A stretch of DNA of 64,000 nt. Origin: Pontixanthobacter sp. CEM42. Lineage in GTDB: Bacteria; Pseudomonadota; Alphaproteobacteria; Sphingomonadales; Sphingomonadaceae. A model generated the notes under the pieces. That model saw only the letters and a list, made by a program, of their open reading frames with translations. It was not told the origin of the DNA and did not search any database. Shown in pieces: positions 7,822 to 15,091 of this stretch. How positions within the stretch are numbered: position 1 is the stretch's first letter; every line of letters starts with the position of its first letter. A program made the translations under genes and the position numbers. Location of the stretch: contig NZ_JADQTN010000002.1 in the NCBI RefSeq assembly GCF_017812015.1, positions 620,001 to 684,000 on the forward strand, given 5' to 3'.

Positions 7822-7857
7822 TAAATTGTTTGTTTGACCTCAAGCGTCGGAGGGTTT

Positions 7858-8107
7858 GCTTGTTTTCCGCAAGCGCATCCGCGCTCGCGTCCTCGGCGCT
7901 GATCCTTCCGCTTCGCTTCAGGGCGCCTGTGGACGGCCGGTCGGCCTTGCGGTCAGCTAGTCGCTGACCGGATCAGCGCTAACCATCTATCTGGCAACTT
8001 TTCTTGGTCGCGGCAGCCATAGGGCCACGCGGCCCGCCCGCAGCGAAGCGACCGTCAGGGAGCGAAAGCGAGGAAATCGCGCGCCGGATGGCGTGCGGAA
8101 AACAAAA
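7858..8107. repeat. Dispersed structured repeat, copy A
   Basis: This fills the 333-base gap between the insertion element and the YqaA-like gene and encodes no protein I can support. Its ends are imperfect inverted repeats (7858-7884 and 8079-8107, sharing TTGTTTTCCGCA and GC-rich CATCCG). Inside is an 8-bp hairpin, 7950-7957 with 7963-7970, loop TAGTC, enclosed by a second pairing of about 11 bp (7895-7905 with 7970-7980). A related sequence lies at 36790-36987: both share the hairpin and loop, CTTGGyCGCGGyAGCCA and the block GGGAGCGAAAGCGAGG. It may be a non-autonomous transposable element or a structured RNA. Confidence 0.7.
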
Positions 8108-8154
8108 GATGCTCATTGCCGCACTTGGTGCCGTTCCCTAAAGCGCTCACCAAT

Positions 8155-8805
8155 ATGATGAAATTACTCCGCGGGCTTTACGATTGGACGATGGACAAAG
8201 CAGCGCACCCGCACGCGGTGTGGTGGCTGGCGTTCTTTTGCTTCATCGAATCGAGTTTCTTCCCGATCCCGCCGCATCCGTTGCTAGGCCTGATGTGTTT
8301 GGCAGAACCGAAGAAAGCGATCCGCTTTGCGGCGGTGGCTACGCTGTCATCGGTTGCAGGCGCATTGCTTGGTTACGCAATTGGTTGGGGGCTCTACGAT
8401 ACAGTCGGGGCGCAGCTGATTTCGCTTTTGGGCCTCAGCGAGAGCTTCCCCGTTGCCGCCTGCTATCTGCGCGAATATGATGTGGAAGCAATTCTGATCG
8501 CGGGCGCGACGCCAATACCGTTCAAACTGCTGACCATCACTGCCGGCTTCATAGAAATGGCGCTTGTGCCGTTTATCCTCGCCAGCCTCGCCGCACGTGC
8601 GATGATCTTTATGACAGTCGGCATTCTGTTCCGCCTGTTCGGAGCACCGATCAAGCGGATCATCGACAAATATCTCGGCACGGTCACTGCGGTGTTTGTT
8701 GTGCTGTTGGTCGGCGGCTTCCTTGCGCTGACATCATTCAGCGGAGGAAGCGAAGAGGTTCAGGACAAATGCGAGGCCGCTACCGAAATCATTCCCGGCA
8801 GCTAA
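8155..8805 (+). CDS. YqaA/DedA-like VTT-domain membrane protein
   Basis: The product is about 216 residues; two adjacent ATGs (8155, 8158) are equally possible starts. The N-terminal part WLAFFCFIESSFFPIPPHP followed by several hydrophobic segments is characteristic of the YqaA branch of the SNARE-associated/VTT (DedA) family. DedA proteins are inner-membrane proteins linked to lipid scrambling and membrane homeostasis; the YqaA branch is uncharacterised. Five or six hydrophobic segments can be counted (for example AVATLSSVAGALLGYAIGW and GTVTAVFVVLLVGGFLAL). A C-terminal tail with one Cys follows the last segment. Confidence 0.85.
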   Translation: MMKLLRGLYDWTMDKAAHPHAVWWLAFFCFIESSFFPIPPHPLLGLMCLAEPKKAIRFAAVATLSSVAGALLGYAIGWGLYDTVGAQLISLLGLSESFPVAACYLREYDVEAILIAGATPIPFKLLTITAGFIEMALVPFILASLAARAMIFMTVGILFRLFGAPIKRIIDKYLGTVTAVFVVLLVGGFLALTSFSGGSEEVQDKCEAATEIIPGS

Positions 8806-8817
8806 TCCGCGGCAGAG

Positions 8818-8943
8818 TTACATCATTGCGGCAATGGTCGGTGCAATAGTCGCGGCCAAACCAAGCATCGCGGCAAAAGCCACACCAGTGCCGAAAATCA
8901 TTGCGAAAGCGCCCGAGGTTTGGGCGCGAGTAGCAGCAGTCAT
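8818..8943 (-). CDS. 41-residue hydrophobic membrane peptide
   Basis: The ORF starts at ATG 8943 behind an excellent AAGGAGACGATCA ribosome-binding site and ends in TAA. The first 12 residues are polar (MTAATRAQTSGA); the rest is one or two Ala/Gly/Met-rich hydrophobic helices (FAMIFGTGVAFAAMLGLA, then ATIAPTIAAMM). It is convergent with the YqaA-like gene and 75 bases downstream of the Crp/Fnr gene, so it could be co-transcribed with that regulator. I do not recognise a family. The strong ribosome-binding site and clean hydrophobic pattern make it a likely real small protein. Confidence 0.65.
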   Translation of the reverse strand: MTAATRAQTSGAFAMIFGTGVAFAAMLGLAATIAPTIAAMM

Positions 8944-9018
8944 TGATCGTCTCCTTCGAATAGGTAGTGCCATGTTATTCGGATGGATCGATCAAAGGTT
9001 ACACTACAGAGCTGCTGC

Positions 9019-9705
9019 CTAGCCCATTGCGGCGAGTTTGAGTTGTTTGCGATCTAGGATCTCAATACGCCCATAGTGCCGCTTGAGTGCGCCGCGAGCT
9101 TCCAGAATCGCGAGACACTTATTGACGGTCGCGCGGGTCAGGCCAGTCAGTTCGCCAAGCTCCTGCTGACCCAGTGCGATTGTCGCCACGCCCCGTGACT
9201 TGGGTGCCATATTGCTGAGCACTGAGGCCACTCGCGAAAGGCTGGAGTTTTTGCCAAGACCCGCAACCAGATCGAGTACCTCTTGTAGCTGTGCGGCCAA
9301 GTTCCCCACCAAGCGCCGCATTGTGTCAGGGTTGGCTCTGATCTCACGCTCGAATGATTGTGCTTCAATCCAACGAAGCTCCACCGGTCCTTCCGCAACT
9401 GCATCTACAACGCGGCGGTTGGCAGCAAATAACGCAAGTTCACCATACGAATCGCCATCGGAAAGCAGCGCGATGGCGCGAAATTCTCCATCCAGCCTAA
9501 ACTGACCGATCTTCACTTGGCCAGCCTCGATCACCCAAAAACCGATCGCATCGTCGCCGCGCTGCTGGATGATCTTCCCATCTCCAAATGACCGTCGCGG
9601 CGCATCGGTGAGCAGGCGAGAGCGGACATTCTCCTCAAGCTCACGAAAAAGCGTCGGCACCACCAGCGATCGAAGATGCGATTCAGATTGTATACTATTT
9701 GACAT
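9019..9705 (-). CDS. Crp/Fnr-family transcription regulator
   Basis: The protein is 228 residues, the normal length for the family. Residues 20-130 form a cyclic-nucleotide-binding-like beta roll (IIQQRGDDAIGFWVIEAGQV; GDSYGELALFAANRR), and residues 150-225 form a winged helix with the recognition helix in LGELTGLTRATVNKCLAILE. No N-terminal cysteine cluster is seen, so it is not an oxygen-sensing FNR, and a ligand cannot be named. It is divergent from the fatty acid hydroxylase gene, with only 52 bases between the starts, so it may regulate that gene. Confidence 0.88.
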   Translation of the reverse strand: MSNSIQSESHLRSLVVPTLFRELEENVRSRLLTDAPRRSFGDGKIIQQRGDDAIGFWVIEAGQVKIGQFRLDGEFRAIALLSDGDSYGELALFAANRRVVDAVAEGPVELRWIEAQSFEREIRANPDTMRRLVGNLAAQLQEVLDLVAGLGKNSSLSRVASVLSNMAPKSRGVATIALGQQELGELTGLTRATVNKCLAILEARGALKRHYGRIEILDRKQLKLAAMG

Positions 9706-9757
9706 TCTTTGCTCGAACTATCGCGTAACCCTTCGGGCCACAAGAGGAGAACAGGCG

Positions 9758-10606
9758 ATGCCCACTTCGACAATCGTGATTCTGGCTATCTATTTCAGCT
9801 TTGCATTGCTCGAGCTGTGGCGATCAAACCTGTTCAGCAAAGACGAGCAAACCCGCGATGACGGGATTGTTGAATTGGTAAGCACCGGGGTTCTGTTGAC
9901 GCTGACACAACCTGCCATTCTGTTTTCTGCGGCTGCCTTGATGGGGGTCATCGCACCGCAATGGGAGGGCGCGCTCGCAGGCATAAATATAATAGCTGCG
10001 ATCGCGCTCTTCCTCATTTTTGACGATATGACCCAATATTTCTGGCACCGCGCGTCGCATTCTTATGCGTGGCTCTACAATCTCCACCGGGCTCATCATA
10101 ACGCCAGATACATGTCGATCCGGCTCGTTTATCGCAATAATCTCTTTTATTACATGATGATGCCAGGCCTGTGGTTCTCGGGAGTGCTGATCTATCTCGG
10201 CCTTGGCTGGGTGTATGCGGGCTATATCGTGGTCAAACTGTTGGTCATTACTGGTGCCCATTCGGACCTCGCTTGGGACAAGCCGCTTTATAAGATCGGC
10301 TGGCTCTCACCGGTCATGTGGGTGGTCGAACGCACCATCTCCACGCCCGCAACACACCACGCCCATCATGGCCGCCACGCAAGCGATCCGGCAGTCCAGT
10401 ACAAAGGCAATTTCGGCAATCTGCTATTCTTCTGGGACGTGCTGTTCGGCACCGCCAAGATCACCCGGACCTATCCCGAGAGCTACGGCGTCGAGAACTT
10501 ACCAAAAGCGACACTGGGTCAACAACTGGCATGGCCGTTGTTCAAGGAAGGTGCGGACGTTGAAGCCGCCGACGAAACAAAAGCGGCGACCAGTAGCGCC
10601 GGATAA
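9758..10606 (+). CDS. Fatty acid hydroxylase/sterol desaturase family membrane protein
   Basis: The protein is 282 residues, starting at ATG 9758 behind AGAGGAGA; the upstream extension is antisense to the regulator gene and was rejected. It has the diiron His motifs of the family: HRASHS, then HRAHH, and the C-terminal THHAHHGRHA. Four or more hydrophobic segments place the di-iron site at the cytoplasmic face of the inner membrane. Family members hydroxylate or desaturate lipids and sterols; in Sphingomonadales, targets could be sphingolipid or hopanoid/carotenoid chains, which is only a guess based on nearby sphingolipid genes. A charged C-terminal tail follows the domain. Confidence 0.87.
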   Translation: MPTSTIVILAIYFSFALLELWRSNLFSKDEQTRDDGIVELVSTGVLLTLTQPAILFSAAALMGVIAPQWEGALAGINIIAAIALFLIFDDMTQYFWHRASHSYAWLYNLHRAHHNARYMSIRLVYRNNLFYYMMMPGLWFSGVLIYLGLGWVYAGYIVVKLLVITGAHSDLAWDKPLYKIGWLSPVMWVVERTISTPATHHAHHGRHASDPAVQYKGNFGNLLFFWDVLFGTAKITRTYPESYGVENLPKATLGQQLAWPLFKEGADVEAADETKAATSSAG

Positions 10607-10632
10607 GTACAATTCCAGTGTGCCCAGGAGAG

Positions 10633-12108
10633 CTAGACTGTCTCAAGATCGACCCGGTATACCTCTCCGTCCGCATCGAGCACGCAGAGCGTTGACCCAA
10701 GAAGTGTGATCGCAATCACTTCATCCAACGTGCCCGCGTCGGTCTGAAATTCATTGATGACCTCGCTAAACTGATCGTTCGTCGAAACTGAGCCAGCTTG
10801 GAGATCTCCTAGTTTGGCGACGAAAAACCGGCCATCGGCGGTTGCGCTGACAAACCGTTCGTTCAGACTGACCAGCGGCCCTTCGTAATACTGTCCAGCT
10901 ACGATCGGTTGCGCCGCCATCGCTCCTGCGGCGCGGTCAAATTCCAGTACCGGTTCAACAAGATCACCTGTAGCACCTTGGGAAACGGTTGTTCGCCCTT
11001 CTTTGAACGGCCAGCCAAAGTTCATTTGGCCCATCATCGGCTCTAACCGATTAAGCTCGTCAAACTGTGTATCGCCTGTATCGGAAAAGATCAGCGTATC
11101 ACCAATGAAGCTCCCGCCAGTTGGAGCGTGCAGCCCGTTACCCAACTTTTCGCTCACAAAAAATACAACCCCGGCACCACTAAAGGTGTTGGGATTGCGC
11201 AGTACGCGTATGATACCACCAAGCGGACCGCCGTCTTGTGCGCGGTCTGATGCTCCTCCATCACCAGCCATTATGTAGACCGAGCCGTCGGGCGCCATCA
11301 CACTCGACGCGACCAAATTTGCGGCTATGTCCGGGTTGATAACCGCTGCCCCAACGTCATCGCGATGGCTGCTCCAAAGTCCTGGATTCTTGGTGTATCG
11401 CCTGATGAATAGATTACCACCAAACCCGATGATTAATGCAAATACCCGCCTGCTGTTCTCGCGATATTCCCCCAACGGCGCGAGCGTCAGTATCCTGTAG
11501 TCGCCCGTCCCTGGCTCGTTGAGGATATTTCCTGTGTTTAACACTGTGCCGGTACCTGGATCCACTTCGAACACATCACCGCTAGAGTTCGCTACGATGA
11601 GAACGTCTCCTGCTGGGGCGGCTGACATCGACACGACGTCACCAAGCCCGGCACCAATTCGGGTCAATCGAGCGGCATCTGCAATATTGTCGACTTGGAG
11701 GGACAGATTCAAGCTTGCGTTCGCTTGACCGTCCGAAACGGACAGAGTCACTTGGTAGGAATTGTCGCCATTTGCATCCGAAGGGTTTTCGAAATTTGGT
11801 GCGGACACAAAGCGCAACTGGCCACTCGGAGAGATTTGAAACTGCGAAGCATCTTCCCCGCCGCTGATGCTGAACGTGATGGCGTCGCCGTCCGCATCGC
11901 TGCCAGACGCATTGTACACAATGCCCGCGCTATTCTCGTTCGCAGAAGCATTTCCCGTCGAAGTAAATTGTGGCGCATTGTTAACTGCGGCTGGTGGTGG
12001 CGTTGGCGTGGGCGACGATCCACCTCCTCCGCAGGAGCCAAGCAAAAGCGCGGCAAGTGCTACCGAGATCGGTGCCGCACGAAACGGAATGAGCGTATTC
12101 TTTAACAT
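10633..12108 (-). CDS. Lipoprotein with cadherin-like domain and GSDH beta-propeller
   Basis: The protein is 491 residues from ATG 12108, whose N terminus is a lipoprotein signal (SVALAALLLGSCGGGG). After a Pro/Thr linker comes a cadherin-like domain (NNAPQFTSTGNASANENSAG, GSDADGDAITF, SVSDGQA; about residues 40-140) and then a six-bladed propeller of the glucose/sorbosone dehydrogenase type (GDVVSMSAAPAGDVLIV; SVMAPDGSVYIMAGDGG; ELNRLEPMMGQMNFGWPFKEG). The NFGWP block is typical of PQQ-dependent sugar dehydrogenase-like proteins. The fusion suggests a surface or periplasmic protein binding calcium and perhaps a sugar; enzymatic activity is uncertain. It is convergent with the hydroxylase gene. 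Confidence 0.8.
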   Translation of the reverse strand: MLKNTLIPFRAAPISVALAALLLGSCGGGGSSPTPTPPPAAVNNAPQFTSTGNASANENSAGIVYNASGSDADGDAITFSISGGEDASQFQISPSGQLRFVSAPNFENPSDANGDNSYQVTLSVSDGQANASLNLSLQVDNIADAARLTRIGAGLGDVVSMSAAPAGDVLIVANSSGDVFEVDPGTGTVLNTGNILNEPGTGDYRILTLAPLGEYRENSRRVFALIIGFGGNLFIRRYTKNPGLWSSHRDDVGAAVINPDIAANLVASSVMAPDGSVYIMAGDGGASDRAQDGGPLGGIIRVLRNPNTFSGAGVVFFVSEKLGNGLHAPTGGSFIGDTLIFSDTGDTQFDELNRLEPMMGQMNFGWPFKEGRTTVSQGATGDLVEPVLEFDRAAGAMAAQPIVAGQYYEGPLVSLNERFVSATADGRFFVAKLGDLQAGSVSTNDQFSEVINEFQTDAGTLDEVIAITLLGSTLCVLDADGEVYRVDLETV

Positions 12109-12162
12109 CACAACCCCTATATTGTTTGCACTTAGGGGCTTGGCGCTAAGCACTTCTAAAGT

Positions 12163-13404
12163 CTATGAAATGATCCCGGTATTTCTTCCAGCACGTTCAA
12201 ACATCCCCAGAATCGTCCCAACTTCTTCATCGCTATGCTCCGCGCAAAGCGAACAGCGGAGCAGGGTCATATTCGCGGGAGTTGCTGGCGGGCGGGCCAG
12301 ATTGACGTAGAGGCCTTCCTTCAGGAGCGCCTCCCACATCCCGGCGCCGCGTTCCAGATCAGGCATAATAACCGCAACGATTGCACTTTGGCATTCTTCG
12401 GTTCCAAGCTGGAACCCGAGATCCGTCAGCCCCTTGTGAAGCCGCCGGGAGTTTTCCCATAGATGCCCGCGCTTGTTCCCGGCGTGCTGCAATTTGCGGA
12501 TGCTGGTCGCGGCAGTCGCGACAACGCTGGGCGGAAGCGAGGCGGTAAACACATAGGGCCGGCAGACCAGCCGCATAATCTCGAACTTTGGATGGTTGGA
12601 CACACAGAAACCGCCGACTGTCCCGACGCTTTTGGAAAACGTGCCGATGATGAAATCGACATCATCCAGAACGCCTTCATCCTCCACTACTCCACGGCCA
12701 TGCTCGCCGATAAAGCCCATCGAATGCGCCTCATCGACCAGCACCATCGCGCCATATTTTTTGGCGATAGCGACCATTTCTTTGAGCGGAGCAAGGTCGC
12801 CCAACATCGAATAAACGCCTTCCAAAATAACCAACTTACCGGCACCTTCGGGTACACGGCGCAAGCGCTTTTCCATCGCTTCGATGTCGTTGTGCTTGAA
12901 CGGCACGACTTCGGCATTGCCCATCGCGCAACCATCCCAGATGCTCGCATGGCTATCGATATCGAGGATGATGTAATCACCCTTGCCAGCGATGGTCGAA
13001 ATGATTCCGAGATTGGCCAGATAGCCGGTCGAGAAGACCATCGCGTGGTCCATATCGTAGAACTCACGCAGCGCGTCTTCGCATTCCTTATGGCCTTGAT
13101 AGGTGCCATTGAGAACGCGGCTGCCGGTGGTGCCGGTGCCGAAATCAGCGAGTGCTTGCTTGCCGGCATCCACCACGTCGGGATCGAAAGTCATGCCCAT
13201 ATAGTTGTACGTGCCGAGCAGAATTGTGTCGCGGCCATTACAAATTGCACGAGTGGGGGAGAGAACTTTCTCCATCACCAGATTGAAAGGATCTTCCACG
13301 CCGGTAGCGAGCAAGCCTTCGCGCATCGCGATGATGTCGTCGAATTTGCTGAACAGATCGCCGCCAGAGTCAGCAGTGCCTTCGGGGCTGCTAGTGTCGC
13401 TCAT
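12163..13404 (-). CDS. spt: Serine palmitoyltransferase
   Basis: The protein is 413 residues and belongs to the alpha-oxoamine synthase family (fold type I, PLP). The PLP lysine lies in GTFSKSVGT; other family marks are DIDSHASIWDG, ILEGVYSMLGDLAPL and VDEAHSMGFIGEHGRG. It condenses L-serine with an acyl thioester to 3-ketodihydrosphingosine, the first step of sphingolipid synthesis, and is a soluble homodimer in Sphingomonas. The overlap-close acyl carrier protein gene upstream (2-base gap) points to sphingolipid synthesis rather than 5-aminolevulinate or 2-amino-3-ketobutyrate synthesis, the other activities in this family. Confidence 0.9.
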   Translation of the reverse strand: MSDTSSPEGTADSGGDLFSKFDDIIAMREGLLATGVEDPFNLVMEKVLSPTRAICNGRDTILLGTYNYMGMTFDPDVVDAGKQALADFGTGTTGSRVLNGTYQGHKECEDALREFYDMDHAMVFSTGYLANLGIISTIAGKGDYIILDIDSHASIWDGCAMGNAEVVPFKHNDIEAMEKRLRRVPEGAGKLVILEGVYSMLGDLAPLKEMVAIAKKYGAMVLVDEAHSMGFIGEHGRGVVEDEGVLDDVDFIIGTFSKSVGTVGGFCVSNHPKFEIMRLVCRPYVFTASLPPSVVATAATSIRKLQHAGNKRGHLWENSRRLHKGLTDLGFQLGTEECQSAIVAVIMPDLERGAGMWEALLKEGLYVNLARPPATPANMTLLRCSLCAEHSDEEVGTILGMFERAGRNTGIIS

Positions 13405-13406
13405 GA

Positions 13407-13646
13407 TTAGTCCTGCAGCTTGGTTACAGCATCGACAAGCTGACCGTAATTTTCGATCTCGGCTTGCTGGTTCATGCTGATGATGATGTCGAACTCGTCT
13501 TCGATCTCGGCGACGAAATCCATCACGGTCAGACTATCGAATTCAAAATCGCCAACGAAGGTTGTGCTGTCCTGAATCTCGACACCCTTCTTGTTGAAAG
13601 GGCCAATCAATTCGCGGATTTTGCTGTCGACTTCGGCACGGTCCAT
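13407..13646 (-). CDS. Acyl carrier protein for sphingolipid synthesis
   Basis: The protein is 79 residues, starting at ATG 13646 (MDRAEVDSKIRELIGPFNKK). The phosphopantetheine-binding serine sits in FEFDSLTVMDF, and the helix following is acidic (EIEDEFDIIISM) as in ACPs. It lies 2 bases upstream of the serine palmitoyltransferase gene. In Caulobacter and Sphingomonas a dedicated ACP next to spt delivers the acyl chain for the first step; that role is inferred here from position. A TTG six codons upstream is possible but less likely. Confidence 0.88.
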   Translation of the reverse strand: MDRAEVDSKIRELIGPFNKKGVEIQDSTTFVGDFEFDSLTVMDFVAEIEDEFDIIISMNQQAEIENYGQLVDAVTKLQD

Positions 13647-13793
13647 TTGGATATTTCCAATCAATTTTGTTTCTCAGCAAGGCGCTTGCCACGTGAATGG
13701 GGCGGAAAAGCGGCTCAAACCCCTGCTTGTCAAGCGTTAGGTGCGCTGGCAAGCCTGCATCTGCTGTTGCGATACCCCGCAAGGATGAAAAAT

Positions 13794-14363
13794 ATGACCG
13801 AGAATACGGATAAACAAGCACCGGCTGGAGAGGCAACAACGATAAATACTACGCCTGCGCAACCGGCATATTCGGCGCATGCAGTGCATATGATGCGTAC
13901 CGCGCAGCTCAATACGCTAACACTGTCGCAGATGGCCGATCAGAAAGCGTCGATCCTGATGGGCGCGACCTTTCTCGTGTTCTCGCTGTCAGTTAGCCGG
14001 TCCTTTGTTGGCGATATTCCGCCTTCGTTGATGTTGCTGGCGGCTTTTTCGTTCTTGAGTTCGCTCTGCGCGGTGATGGCGGTTCTGCCCTCGATCAAGA
14101 AACCTGATCCGGATGTGACGACACCCAACAAGCTGTTCTTCGGCCATTTCGCCGGAATGGATGAAGAGAGCTGGGCGGAAGAAGTTCTGGAAGATCTCAA
14201 ATCCGACGAAACCGTGTTCCGCGCGATGATGCATGACATCTATCAGAATGGTCAGGTGCTCGCGCAACGCAAGTATAAGTTCCTCGCCTTGGCATACCGG
14301 ATATTCGTGGTGGGCTTGTTCGCGACGGTGATCTCATTCGCGATAGAAGCTATGGCTGCCTAG
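13794..14363 (+). CDS. PycTM-like (DUF5706) two-helix membrane protein
   Basis: The protein is 189 residues from ATG 13794, preceded by AAGGATG; an ATG nine bases upstream lies too close to that site. The core HMMRTAQLNTLTLSQMADQKASILMGATFLVFSLSV-like region begins with the family mark MADQKAS-I-GA, then two adjacent transmembrane helices, a soluble stretch with HDIYQNGQVLAQRKYKFL, and a C-terminal transmembrane helix. This is the layout of the Pycsar effector family (PycTM), where the membrane protein acts after cyclic pyrimidine nucleotide sensing. No cyclase gene is nearby, so antiphage function is unproven; stand-alone members are common in this order as far as I recall. Its last 4 bases overlap the convergent divK-like gene. 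Confidence 0.72.
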   Translation: MTENTDKQAPAGEATTINTTPAQPAYSAHAVHMMRTAQLNTLTLSQMADQKASILMGATFLVFSLSVSRSFVGDIPPSLMLLAAFSFLSSLCAVMAVLPSIKKPDPDVTTPNKLFFGHFAGMDEESWAEEVLEDLKSDETVFRAMMHDIYQNGQVLAQRKYKFLALAYRIFVVGLFATVISFAIEAMAA

Positions 14364-14728
14364 TCCTCGAGCAGCTTTTTCACCGCTGCCATAAATGGAC
14401 TGATCGAAACCGGTTTGGATAAATAGTCCCTTGCCCCGGCGTCGCGTATTCGATCTTCATCGCCTTTCCCGGCATATGCCGTGACCGCTAGTATTGGCGT
14501 ATCGGTTAGTGACGCATCCTGCTTAAACGCCACAATCAGATCCATGCCGGAGATATTGGGCAGTTGGATATCCATAATGACCAGATCGGGCGCAAAGGCC
14601 CGTGCGGCGTTGAGTGCCAATTCACCATCGGCGACCGGCTCCACTTCGAAGCCATTGGCCTTCAGTACGTCGCAGAACAATTTGCGGTTTAGATCGTTGT
14701 CCTCGACAACCAGTATTCTCTTTGCCAT
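14360..14728 (-). CDS. divK: DivK-like single-domain response regulator
   Basis: The protein is 122 residues (start at Met of MAKRILVVEDNDLNRKLF; a start four codons upstream is possible). It is a stand-alone receiver domain: acidic pair in VVEDND, phosphoacceptor Asp in VIMDIQLP, Thr in LAVTAYAGKGDE and the conserved Lys in YLSKPVSI. The sequence follows Caulobacter DivK closely, including GDEDRIRDAGA. DivK carries phosphate between PleC, DivJ and the CckA branch that controls CtrA, whose gene lies 23 kb away in this window. In Caulobacter divK precedes pleD; here it does not. Confidence 0.82.
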   Translation of the reverse strand: MAKRILVVEDNDLNRKLFCDVLKANGFEVEPVADGELALNAARAFAPDLVIMDIQLPNISGMDLIVAFKQDASLTDTPILAVTAYAGKGDEDRIRDAGARDYLSKPVSISPFMAAVKKLLED

Positions 14729-14755
14729 TGCCTCTGCCATACGGCCCCATATCTC

Positions 14756-15091
14756 ATGAGCATGTCGATTGCTCTCTATAGCCCTTATGGCTCCAGCAGG
14801 AATCTTACAATTCTAGACCGTCGCAATTCCCCGCCTGATCTTGGTAGTGCCAGCACTCTGGCCCTTTCGGCGCTTGGCTGGGTGCTCGGAGATCAGCCGC
14901 GCGCTGACCGGCTCCTATCGCTCACCGGTCTAACACCCGATGTGCTGCGCGACGGCTTGGGCGAAGCGGGCGTGCAGGCGGCAGTGCTCGAATTCCTGAT
15001 CAACCACGAACCGGATTTGATTGCGGCTGCAGAGGATTTGCAAGCGCAGCCCGAAGACATCATCGCTGCCCATGAAAGACTGACCCAATGA
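14756..15091 (+). CDS. DUF3572 protein
   Basis: The protein is 111 residues. The conserved part starts at about residue 31: ASTLALSALGWVLGDQPRAD, LLSLTGLTPDVLR, and INHEPDLIAAAEDL, which is DUF3572, a small alphaproteobacterial family of unknown function. The first 28 residues are not conserved in my memory of the family, so the real start may be downstream. It opens a run of five genes whose stops and starts overlap. Confidence 0.72.
   Translation: MSMSIALYSPYGSSRNLTILDRRNSPPDLGSASTLALSALGWVLGDQPRADRLLSLTGLTPDVLRDGLGEAGVQAAVLEFLINHEPDLIAAAEDLQAQPEDIIAAHERLTQ

Noticed and set aside
8834-9022. 62-codon plus-strand frame after the YqaA-like gene
   Set aside because: The opposite strand holds a small ORF with a much better ribosome-binding site, and this frame runs into the Crp/Fnr gene.
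12463-13410. 315-codon plus-strand frame opposite the serine palmitoyltransferase gene
   Set aside because: It is the antisense of a well-supported gene with no family resemblance and no ribosome-binding site.
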